From Pachyseris speciosa (Eukaryota; Cnidaria; Anthozoa; Scleractinia; Pachyseridae): a DNA stretch of 64,000 bases. The stretch spans positions 1,075,001-1,139,000 of the forward strand of contig JAEMWC010000033.1 in NCBI GenBank assembly GCA_016490735.1. Direction: 5' to 3'. Positions 61,901 through 64,000 of the stretch are shown here, one piece after another (positions within the stretch are counted from its first letter, which is position 1; each line of letters starts with the position of its first letter). Below the pieces are notes generated by a model that saw nothing but the letters and a program-made list of their open reading frames with translations, was not told the origin of the DNA and did not search any database. Position numbers and translations under genes: made by a program.

Positions 61901-64000
61901 CTCGCGCTCCGCGCTCGTACGATCGCGCTTCGCGCTCACTGTCGCGCTACGCGCTCAAAAGCTCGACTTGTGAGCAAGTCTACTATTTCAGCTATCTTGA
62001 ACTGAAACACGGCAGCCATTTTGAAACGGGCAACCCTAAAATCGGGATCGGGAATCCGGAAGCCAGAAACCGGAAACCGGAAACCGAAAACCGGTGACAG
62101 GCAACAGGACATTTTATCTTATCATCTAGTGCCACATCAAGCGCCGCGGCTGGCCATTCACTAGACTATTTAGGTGGAAATTGAATTATATTTTTCACGT
62201 TAATGGTTTATAAGCATGTAGTCCGGAAATACAAGTCCAGGGTTATGCACATGTCATCGGCTTCCCCGTGGGGTCGACCCCCGGGCTAACCAGGGGGATT
62301 GTAAAACCAGTCAAGCAAACTTGAGGAATTTCCCCGGGGGGTCGGGGAATCTCTCAAGACAAAGTCCCTGGGTGAGATGTCTCCCAGCTGAAAATTCCCT
62401 TGACATCCTTTTCAAACTTGTGAATTCCCCCACCCCCTAATCTTTGATCGTAAAACAATGTCAAGATTTTCCCCATACCCTCGGGCAAAGAATCCCATCC
62501 ATTCTCCTTGTATTCCCCCACATAAGTCCCTGGTAGGCCCGGGGGTCGACCCCACGGGGAAGCAGATGACAAGGGTATTAGAAATTGTCTTGTATGGGTG
62601 TGTTCGATTTGATCTGCCGGCGTGTGAGACGAATTGTGCATGTGAGTTGACGGGCATAAAATTATTATTACCCACCAATGAGAAATCGTCGTTCCCACGG
62701 TAGATATTCATGGTCAAAGATGTTATTTTGAAAAGGAAAGGCTCCATGCAGAATAATTTAAAACTTTTTAGTCCCTCGGCTGACATTTAAAACTCGGTAC
62801 AAATGAACTAGACACTAGCTACACCAAATTTACCGAAACTGGATACGGTTAGTTGTTTAATTATTGAAAATCAAGGGTGCAATAACAAAGAATGCACTCA
62901 GAAGTTGATCTCAGTCATTGTCTAATGCAAAAATATGACGTTTTAAATCAACAAAGTGATCACATAAATAAATCTTCGCATGAAAACTGGCAACATCTCA
63001 CAATGTAAAATTTGCCCTCTTCCCGCGTGCTTACCTGAGGCTCCGTACTTCGTGATCTGAAAATCCAGATTGCGTCAGGCTTCTTTACCAGAAACGAAAA
63101 ATCGTAGAAAGCGTTTCCGCATCTCCAGCATTATTCTATAATTTGCTATTGATTTTTATTGTTGTTGTTATTATTATTTCACTGAAATATTTTAGACGGA
63201 AATAACCAAAATAGTGTTTTTTCCCCGATTATAGTTTCCGGATTCCGGATTCCGGATTCCGGATTCTTGATTCCGAATTCCGGATTGCGGATTGCGGATT
63301 GCGGATTGCGGATTGCGGATTGCGGATTGCGGATTGCGGATTGCGGATTGCGGATTGCGGATTGCGGATTGCGGATTGCGGATTGCGGATTGCGGATTGC
63401 GGATTCCACATTCCGCATTCCGTATTCCGTATTCCGTATTCCGTATTCCGTATTCCATGTTTTATAGTTTTTCCGGATTCCGGATTCCGGATTCCGGATT
63501 GCGGATTGCGGATTGCGGATTCCGCATTCCGTAGTCCGTAGTCCGTAGTACGTAGTCCGTAGTCCGTAGTCGGTAGTCCGTAGTCCGTAGTCCGTAGTCC
63601 GTAGTCCGTAGTCCGTAGTCCGTAGTCCGTAGTCCGTAGTCCGTATTTCGTATTCCGTATTCTGTATTCCGGATTCCGAATTCCGAATTCCATGTTTTAG
63701 GGCTGCCCTTTTGAAACCAAAGCTAACCATGTGTTAAAATGGCCAGGTTACCCAGGGAGTTTACACCAAAATACTCCCTTTTCAACAGACGGCTTTAAGT
63801 CGGTCATTGCGCTTGAGCGCATTCACGACTTAAAAATGGCGTGAAATTTCATCTTTCATGAAACCTTCCTCTTCATATAGCAGTTGGTGCATAACACACT
63901 TGTAGTTGTCGCGACTTAACTCTTCACCTGCAATGTTCACTTCTTTACGAAGGCTATAGGTTCTTGACAAGTGCTCCCCCTTAAGAGCTTCGCCTGTTCC
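20190..64000 (-). CDS. HELZ2: HELZ2-like protein: helicase 1, RNB nuclease, helicase 2 (N-terminus beyond the window)
   Basis: Eighteen minus-strand exons can be linked, most by GT/AG sites with matching reading phase, to give about 2,500 codons. The order is unique to HELZ2 (vertebrate PRIC285): a UPF1-like SF1 helicase, an RNase II/RNB domain, then a second SF1 helicase. Vertebrate HELZ2 is known as a nuclear-receptor coactivator and interferon-induced RNA helicase/nuclease; a role in innate defence here is inference. Introns are unusually full of foreign DNA: an 11.2 kb TIR element, a duplicated GPCR, a retrotransposon and SINEs. Single-base frame breaks occur in the RNB exon (near 40380 and 40270) and in exons at 37330-37567 and 36074-36209, so this copy is either decaying or carries assembly errors. 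Start codon and N-terminal zinc-finger exons are not visible. Confidence 0.85.
20565..20770. repeat. (ATC)n microsatellites
   Basis: Two ATC tracts (about 20571-20642 and 20741-20770) lie around an AT-rich spacer. They abut the 5' end of the retrotransposon fragment. Poly-Met or poly-Ile frames here are not genes. Confidence 0.9.
20771..22690 (+). mobile_element. 5'-truncated, broken LINE-like retrotransposon
   Basis: Reverse transcriptase sequence runs through several frames: [20 protein letters not shown] near the start, then a palm motif A region ([14 protein letters not shown], first Asp replaced by Asn). [12 protein letters not shown] supplies the double-Asp motif C, and [17 protein letters not shown] follows. 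At least three frame changes separate the segments (breaks near 21040-21160, 21530 and 21900-22110). The 3' end is an AATAAAATTT sequence followed by (ATT)n, a typical LINE tail. It sits in the last intron of HELZ2, opposite to that gene. The family was not assigned. Confidence 0.8.
22712..22879 (-). CDS. HELZ2: HELZ2 helicase 2: motif VI exon
   Basis: Contains [13 protein letters not shown] (rest of motif V) and [16 protein letters not shown] (motif VI with arginine finger). Acceptor TCAATTTTAG, donor GTAAGA immediately followed by the tail of a retrotransposon. It ends one base into a Gly codon. Confidence 0.9.
23177..23336 (-). CDS. HELZ2: HELZ2 helicase 2: motif IV and V exon
   Basis: 53 codons plus one base: [27 protein letters not shown] (motif IV), VTTVTKSQ (motif V start). 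Donor GTAATT; the extra G combines with the next exon to give SQGSEWDYV. Confidence 0.9.
23711..23947 (-). CDS. HELZ2: HELZ2 helicase 2: exon completing QYRMH
   Basis: 79 codons, starting [15 protein letters not shown] directly after QYRM, the SF1 motif that follows motif III. The middle is variable ([13 protein letters not shown]). Acceptor CTCTTAG, donor GTATGC, phase 0. Confidence 0.9.
24578..24904 (-). CDS. HELZ2: HELZ2 helicase 2: motif II and III exon
   Basis: 109 codons, phase 0 both ends. It contains [10 protein letters not shown], motif [18 protein letters not shown] (DECG rather than the usual DEAG), motif [16 protein letters not shown] and ends at LRLQYRM. Acceptor TTCTCTAG, donor GTAAGT. 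The catalytic Asp-Glu is kept. Confidence 0.9.
24980..25090. repeat. (ATA)n microsatellite
   Basis: A triplet tract at about 25040-25086 in a HELZ2 intron, followed at 25150-25200 by an inverted GGTCAAGATGG/CCATCTTGACC pair. Confidence 0.85.
25286..25377. mobile_element. Small foldback element
   Basis: AAGATGGCGGGATATTGGCC and GGCCAATATCCCGCCATCTT are perfect reverse complements with a short spacer. No coding capacity. Confidence 0.85.
25400..25475. repeat. (AATC)n / (AGTC)n tetranucleotide tract
   Basis: AATC units grade into GTCA units within a HELZ2 intron. The derived Asn-Gln-Ser-Ile frame is repeat-generated. Confidence 0.9.
25683..25870. repeat. Degenerate minisatellite, roughly 30-bp unit
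   Basis: Repeated GTAAGTAGTGTAAGTACCGT-like units. They produce a Tyr-rich frame on the minus strand. No function is indicated. Confidence 0.7.
26338..26751. mobile_element. pogo/Tigger-type MITE with TA target site
   Basis: Ends CAGTCGAACCTCGATTATCC and ATAATCGAGGTTCGACTG are inverted. TA is present on both sides (26336-26337 and 26752-26753), as expected for the Tc1/mariner group. ATTATCCGGA is repeated near each end. There is no transposase. Confidence 0.88.
27846..28217. mobile_element. MITE with AGGGAGTTTAA ends
   Basis: Left TTAGGGAGTTTAACC and right GCTTAAACTCCCTAA are inverted. A second, diverged copy of the left end lies at about 27268-27320. A pair of ACTACACGCC/GGCGTGTAGTA sequences outside suggests nesting in an older element. 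Confidence 0.75.
28218..28690. other. Intron stretch without recognised content
   Basis: Contains a TATTCGTCG/TACTCAACAGATATCC sequence also found at about 26220-26255, and TTTGGCCAAC/GGCGATATTCC repeats. No gene is supported. Confidence 0.4.
28758..29044 (-). CDS. HELZ2: HELZ2 helicase 2: linker exon before motif II
   Basis: Encodes [20 protein letters not shown] and a charged stretch ending KKYCN. Acceptor TCTTTTCAG, donor GTAAGT. It corresponds to the region between motif Ia and motif II of HELZ2 helicase 2. Its 5' intron holds the copy B GPCR on the opposite strand. Confidence 0.87.
29215..29349 (+). CDS. Short ORF of unknown significance
   Basis: ATG to TGA, 44 residues, starting [15 protein letters not shown], acidic and not repetitive. 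It lies in a HELZ2 intron next to the left edge of copy B. It might be the first exon of a mobile-element gene. No family was recognised. Confidence 0.2.
   Translation: MAEQIEDIGTSDDVVNKAFIFDTHLDETCEHVSTLTRDQVFQEC
32434..33885 (+). pseudogene. Duplicated GPCR with internal 420-bp repeat and two frameshifts
   Basis: Paralogue of the receptor at 12522-13556. A tandem repeat of exactly 420 bp (32464-32883 and 32884-33303, 140 codons, in frame) copies TM1 to TM4, so the open frame reads helices 1-4 and then 1-4 again. Downstream, two bases are lost at about 33373 (GAGTGGC for GAGTCTGGC) and one G at about 33607 (TTTTGGTC for TTTTGGGTC). The frame is restored after the second loss, but a stop at 33505-33507 intervenes. 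The TM7 NPFIY and C-terminus remain. It sits in a HELZ2 intron on the opposite strand. It is a pseudogene unless the indels are assembly errors. Confidence 0.88.
35145..35327 (-). CDS. HELZ2: HELZ2 helicase 2: Walker A exon
   Basis: Starts inside the P-loop ([15 protein letters not shown]) and ends after motif Ia [12 protein letters not shown] with donor GTAGGT. Phase 1 at both ends. It is open here, unlike the copy A version with a TAA. The next exon, over 6 kb away, begins AGTATCTGATG and completes Glu, giving [12 protein letters not shown]. Confidence 0.88.
35592..35772 (+). mobile_element. Fragment of a non-LTR retrotransposon ORF (copy B)
   Basis: Same LINE-like tail as at 15352-15528, here inside a HELZ2 intron between the exons at 36074 and 35327. 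Open to a stop at 35772 but clearly a remnant. Confidence 0.55.
36074..36209 (-). CDS. HELZ2: HELZ2 helicase 2: exon leading into Walker A, frame-shifted
   Basis: The donor after GGCCCTCCTG joins to GTACTGGTAAAAC of the next exon to give GPPGTGKT. Compared with copy A this exon has extra bases at about 36127-36150 and one extra base near 36092, so the frame entering the Walker A is wrong. Acceptor (ATCCAAG) has a weak pyrimidine tract and is a tentative choice. Confidence 0.65.
36786..36871 (-). CDS. HELZ2: HELZ2 small exon between RNB and helicase 2
   Basis: 86 bp, encoding [20 protein letters not shown]. It takes two bases from the previous exon and leaves one for the next. Copy A has the same exon at 16405-16490, also open. 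Confidence 0.8.
36906..37042. repeat. Inverted-repeat-bounded segment, inverted relative to copy A
   Basis: ATGACAGCCGCAAATG and CATTTGCGGCTGTCAT bound the segment. The internal sequence is the reverse complement of 16519-16632 in copy A. Confidence 0.85.
37330..37567 (-). CDS. HELZ2: HELZ2 exon after RNB, one base shorter than its duplicate
   Basis: Starts [13 protein letters not shown] after TTAACAG. The copy A equivalent (16919-17157) is 239 bp and stays open through [13 protein letters not shown]. This one is 238 bp; a C is missing between 37387 and 37388, and the frame reaches TAG shortly after. Donor GTGCGG is conserved in both copies. Confidence 0.75.
38016..40661 (-). CDS. HELZ2: HELZ2 RNB (RNase II-type) exoribonuclease exon, two frame breaks
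   Basis: The exon carries the RNase II/Dis3-type catalytic core. Four metal-binding Asp residues are visible in [15 protein letters not shown], followed by [11 protein letters not shown] and the [10 protein letters not shown] motif that contacts RNA. A single 731-codon frame from 40181 to 38016 covers the core. Upstream, conserved sequence continues in two other frames: [12 protein letters not shown] to NPLGIV, then [13 protein letters not shown]. One base is missing near 40380 and another near 40270. The exon length is consistent with exactly two lost bases, since the phases at both splice sites then agree with the neighbours. The nuclease is therefore intact at its active site but cut off from the first helicase unless the indels are assembly errors. 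Confidence 0.85.
41145..42419 (-). CDS. HELZ2: HELZ2 exon: motif VI, acidic linker and start of RNB region
   Basis: It begins [14 protein letters not shown] (motif V), then [18 protein letters not shown] (motif VI with the arginine finger). An acidic, low-complexity linker follows ([12 protein letters not shown]). The last part, from about [19 protein letters not shown], is the entry into the RNB module. The exon ends in phase 1 at donor GTAAGA. Confidence 0.87.
42600..42980 (-). mobile_element. Two tandem tRNA-derived SINE units in a HELZ2 intron
   Basis: tRNA-like sequences at 42665-42736 and 42898-42955 have A box AGCTCAGYTGGTAGAGC and B box GGTTCGATTCC (the second is cut in the B box). 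The anticodon position reads GGT, like tRNA-Thr. GATCATCGCAGTTATGAAC precedes each unit as a direct repeat. Mismatched stems and surrounding repeat make functional tRNA genes unlikely. Confidence 0.75.
43254..43332 (-). CDS. HELZ2: HELZ2 helicase 1: small motif V exon
   Basis: A 79-bp exon encoding [10 protein letters not shown] and VDTIHNVQG, where motif V begins. It ends one base into a Gly codon that the next exon completes as QGEEF. Acceptor CTCTTTAG, donor GTAAAA. Confidence 0.85.
43846..44259 (-). CDS. HELZ2: HELZ2 helicase 1: motif IIIa to IV exon
   Basis: 138 codons in phase 0. It starts [11 protein letters not shown] directly after GDHMQ of the previous exon, continues with [18 protein letters not shown] (the SF1 YRM-like motif, here YRC), and ends at [10 protein letters not shown] (motif IV). 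Acceptor TTGTTTCAG, donor GTGAGA. Confidence 0.87.
44670..45182. mobile_element. Tigger-like MITE with internal hairpin
   Basis: The left end TCTTAAGCGGTCACC and right end GGTGACCGCTTAATAC are inverted, and TA lies just outside each end. An internal near-perfect hairpin occurs at 44818-44891 (TTTGTCATACCATTTTAATC and its partner). Confidence 0.7.
45210..45480 (-). CDS. HELZ2: HELZ2 helicase 1: motif II exon
   Basis: Contains the Walker B/motif [17 protein letters not shown] and the start of motif III, TGDHMQ, at the 3' end. Acceptor ATGTTAG, donor GTATTG, phase 0 at the end. The catalytic Asp-Glu pair is intact. Confidence 0.87.
46285..46598 (-). CDS. HELZ2: HELZ2 helicase 1: Q-like region and Walker A exon
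   Basis: The exon opens after ACTGTAG. It encodes LNENQKTIL (Q-like region), the Walker A motif GPFGTGKT, and motif Ia [13 protein letters not shown]. It ends two bases into a codon before GTATTA; the following exon begins with one base, completing Arg. These are SF1 ATP-binding motifs of the UPF1/MOV10 type. Confidence 0.85.
46833..47877. repeat. Left terminal inverted repeat of the 11.2 kb element
   Basis: Matches 56991-58018 in reverse complement, e.g. GATCGAGAACCGCATTT, AAAATGCGGCCAAGGTGCGG and CAGTTTAGGAGGTAG. No protein frame is convincing in it. Confidence 0.9.
47878..48465 (+). mobile_element. 3' end of a LINE, truncated
   Basis: The frame encodes the C-terminal tail of a non-LTR retrotransposon ORF2: [17 protein letters not shown], then [17 protein letters not shown] and [17 protein letters not shown]. 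It ends in a stop and an AATAAATAAAAATAAAAAT tail. It is inserted just inside the left TIR. Confidence 0.75.
48466..48690 (+). mobile_element. Second retrotransposon tail ending in (TTC)n
   Basis: An AT-rich 3' UTR-like stretch ends CCTAGTAAAATAAAAGC, followed by (TTC)n at 48612-48680. No coding is left. The poly-Glu frame on the other strand is the microsatellite. Confidence 0.5.
48851..49241. promoter_or_regulatory. Array of 19 GTTCC/GGAAC pentamers
   Basis: GTTCC starts at 48851, 48874, 48894, 48988, 49021, 49050, 49070, 49119, 49133, 49152, 49182, 49196, 49216 and 49237. GGAAC starts at 48927, 48949, 49011, 49041 and 49172. Most spacings are near 10 or 20 bp (23, 20, 22, 23, 10, 20, 9, 20, 19, 20, 10, 20, 21). 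The array ends about 390 bp upstream of the recombinase ATG, inside the TIR element. It could be iterated protein-binding sites or a decayed tandem repeat with a unit of about 20 bp. Confidence 0.6.
49629..51348 (+). pseudogene. Tyrosine recombinase with N-terminal zinc finger and C-terminal Myb-like domain
   Basis: The ATG begins [11 protein letters not shown]2H2-type finger follows (CPIQVC ... HVSSKH). The catalytic part shows the tyrosine-recombinase set: Arg in [13 protein letters not shown] (about 50554), HPTR as the HxxR box (50835-50846), a second His (50925) and Tyr (50953-50955, in VHYQ). After removing one extra A, His and Tyr are nine residues apart, as in lambda integrase. The C-terminus has [21 protein letters not shown], a Myb/SANT-like helix pattern. 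This copy has in-frame stops near 49851, 50291 and 51008 and frame changes near 50120, 50590 and 50945, so it is not functional as read. The expected role is strand transfer at element ends. Related to Crypton-type recombinases in principle; family not assigned. Confidence 0.7.
51367..51652. mobile_element. Small MITE between the two convergent genes
   Basis: Left CAGGGATCGTAC and right GTGCGAACCCTG are imperfect inverted ends, with TTCAAGGAC repeats inside. Flanks GCAATAT and GCAATCT are similar. This is the hAT style, but without a transposase. Confidence 0.55.
51853..55076 (-). CDS. SF3-helicase-like protein of the TIR element (three exons)
   Basis: Three exons can be traced: 55076-54618 (donor GTAAGT), 54448-53874 (acceptor TTATGCAG, donor GTGAGT) and 53578-51853. 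The last encodes about 574 residues without interruption. Motifs resemble superfamily 3 helicases (replication initiators such as parvovirus NS1 and papillomavirus E1): P-loop GASDSGKAS, Walker B VIFLDEAH, then [16 protein letters not shown] and [11 protein letters not shown] in the positions of motifs B-prime and C, and [10 protein letters not shown]. The P-loop has Ala after Lys where Ser/Thr is usual. A long charged coiled-coil-like region and a basic KRRR tail (nuclear signal) follow. Frame slips near 55028 and 54370 and a phase mismatch before exon 3 suggest partial decay. A role in element replication is inference. Confidence 0.55.
55604..56160. mobile_element. Foldback element around TTA/ATT microsatellites
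   Basis: The left arm (GTGTAGGG, ACTTTCATTCGGTTC, GTGTACAT) and right arm (ATGTACACTCC, GAATGAAAGT, CCCTACAC) are inverted over about 200 bp each. (AAT)n and (ATT)n lie between them at 55850-55965. Confidence 0.75.
56545..56982 (-). mobile_element. tRNA-derived SINE, second copy
   Basis: Reverse complement of the 7876-8361 type: TTAGCTCAGTGGTAGAGC head, GGGTTCAGACCCC B box (changed), body ending ATATAAATAGAGTTTATT and an AAT/ATT tail. It abuts the inner end of the right TIR. Confidence 0.88.
56991..58018. repeat. Right terminal inverted repeat of the 11.2 kb element
   Basis: Partner of 46833-47877. It ends CCTTACAGGCAGCCGCTC, followed by TTAA. Confidence 0.9.
58305..58749 (-). CDS. HELZ2: HELZ2 exon upstream of helicase 1
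   Basis: The acceptor TTCTTCCTAG precedes the exon and the donor GTAAGT follows GCCAGGAGTGAA. It encodes 148 codons, including [20 protein letters not shown] and a [19 protein letters not shown] region. This corresponds to the accessory domain before the first Walker A motif. The exon ends in phase 0 and joins cleanly to [11 protein letters not shown] of the next exon, 11.7 kb away, across the TIR element. Confidence 0.8.
58750..60844. other. HELZ2 intron stretch, no confirmed gene
   Basis: A plus-strand frame at 58980-59363 contains a good donor-like GTAAGT after AACATGGCC at about 59260, which could be a first exon of something. No family was recognised and nothing downstream was joined. 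The rest is AT-rich. Confidence 0.3.
60845..61318 (+). pseudogene. RecQ-like DNA helicase, broken N-terminal exon
   Basis: The ATG begins [17 protein letters not shown]. It has a RecQ-type start ([18 protein letters not shown]), Walker [10 protein letters not shown], motif Ia [13 protein letters not shown], then in another frame [15 protein letters not shown] and motif [14 protein letters not shown]. The frame changes near 61118, and a TGA at 61257-61259 interrupts it. The last codon is split at donor GTGAGC. The C-terminal helicase exons are not in the remaining 2.7 kb. It lies in a HELZ2 intron in the opposite orientation. RecQ proteins unwind DNA in repair; this fragment cannot. Confidence 0.75.
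61474..61884 (-). CDS. Cys-rich ORF, unknown function
   Basis: A minus-strand open frame encodes a globular-looking segment ([17 protein letters not shown]), then [13 protein letters not shown] and, about 45 residues on, GTICRNCSE. This is two CxxC pairs, a likely zinc site. There is no in-frame ATG near the start, but CCCTTGCAG at the 5' end could be a splice acceptor. A donor-like GTAACA follows the end. It could be an exon of a mobile-element or zinc-binding protein. Confidence 0.35.
   Translation of the reverse strand: MFPLQRITSSDVILARTSQDAACSAACQTVKILFALREIDQWFGNGMEEENTPTKAFIRVAVPENICLQCGKLVVNPALRRKSFSGKQKTKTCQSLEPLLGDVFPRDNDLGTICRNCSERNETLTKNIFLLVKRLW
61880..61975. mobile_element. GC-rich foldback element
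   Basis: CAAGTCGAGCTTT and AAAAGCTCGACTTG are inverted ends around repeated CGCGCT/CGCGCTC units. It has no coding capacity. Confidence 0.7.
62038..62100. repeat. Short 7-bp-periodic tract
   Basis: CCGGAAA-type heptamers recur (GGAAACCGGAAACCG). Related in unit length and GGA/CCG content to the large heptamer array at 63238. Confidence 0.7.
62251..62575. mobile_element. MITE with GTCGACCCC-containing inverted ends
   Basis: CTTCCCCGTGGGGTCGACCC at about 62261 and its reverse complement at about 62540-62562 bound about 300 bp of C/G-rich sequence with no gene. Confidence 0.75.
63238..63692. repeat. Heptamer satellite with four unit variants
   Basis: Continuous 7-bp units: GGATTCC at the left, a long run of GGATTGC, then GTATTCC, again GGATTCC/GGATTGC, then a long run of GTAGTCC and finally GTATTCC/GGATTCC. 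Because 7 is not a multiple of 3, all frames cycle through the same heptapeptide, and several frames stay open on both strands. None is likely to be a gene. Confidence 0.95.
63833..64000 (-). CDS. HELZ2: HELZ2 partial exon at the right edge
   Basis: An open frame of 56 codons runs to the window edge. It reads [20 protein letters not shown], the type of sequence that precedes the first helicase in HELZ and HELZ2 proteins. The frame ends in TAA at 63830-63832 before any good donor, so the true exon end was not found; a frame slip there is possible. The next exon starts with one leftover base, which would need a two-base ending here. Confidence 0.6.

Noticed and set aside
63238..63692. CRISPR-like or telomeric array
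   Set aside because: There are no unique spacers between repeats, the unit is 7 bp, and the sequence is not a known telomere repeat.
63179..63730. Long open frames of heptapeptide repeats on both strands
   Set aside because: They are produced by the 7-bp satellite, which avoids stops in several frames at once.

Overview
The window looks like nuclear DNA of a cnidarian, most likely a stony coral. The evidence is an AT-rich sequence with spliced genes carrying canonical GT/AG sites, tRNA-derived SINEs, many small inverted-repeat transposons, triplet microsatellites, an intronless rhodopsin-like GPCR, and a HELZ2-type gene with the order helicase, RNB nuclease, helicase. The species is inference; no species-specific marker was recognised.

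Layout. 1-7.8 kb is repeat-rich and holds a decayed minus-strand gene and an unplaced membrane-protein ORF. 7.8-17.5 kb is copy A of a segmental duplication; it contains an intact GPCR (12522-13556) and four relic HELZ2 exons. 17.6-20.1 kb is nested small transposons. From 20190 to beyond the right edge, the minus strand is one very long HELZ2-like gene. I could chain 18 exons by splice sites and reading phase (three phase links are not clean). It runs from a partial exon at the right edge, through helicase 1 (46.6-41.1 kb) and the RNB ribonuclease domain (40.7-38.0 kb), to helicase 2 (37.6-20.2 kb).

The introns of this gene hold almost everything else. The last intron has a 5'-truncated retrotransposon. 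A 6.1 kb intron has copy B of the duplication with a broken GPCR. The 11.7 kb intron between 58.3 and 46.6 kb holds an 11.2 kb segment bounded by about 1 kb terminal inverted repeats and flanked by TTAA on both sides. Inside it are a tyrosine-recombinase gene (zinc finger, recombinase, Myb-like domain) and, convergent to it, a spliced SF3-helicase-like gene. An array of 19 GTTCC/GGAAC pentamers lies upstream of the recombinase gene. I do not recognise this combination as a described transposon class, and it is the main candidate for something new. The first visible intron holds a broken RecQ-like helicase fragment, a small Cys-rich ORF and a 7-bp satellite of about 450 bp.

Several coding exons carry single-base indels relative to their own conserved frame: the HELZ2 RNB exon, exons in copy B, the GPCR in copy B and the recombinase gene. 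Whether these are real decay or uncorrected long-read assembly errors cannot be settled from this sequence, and it affects whether HELZ2 is called functional.
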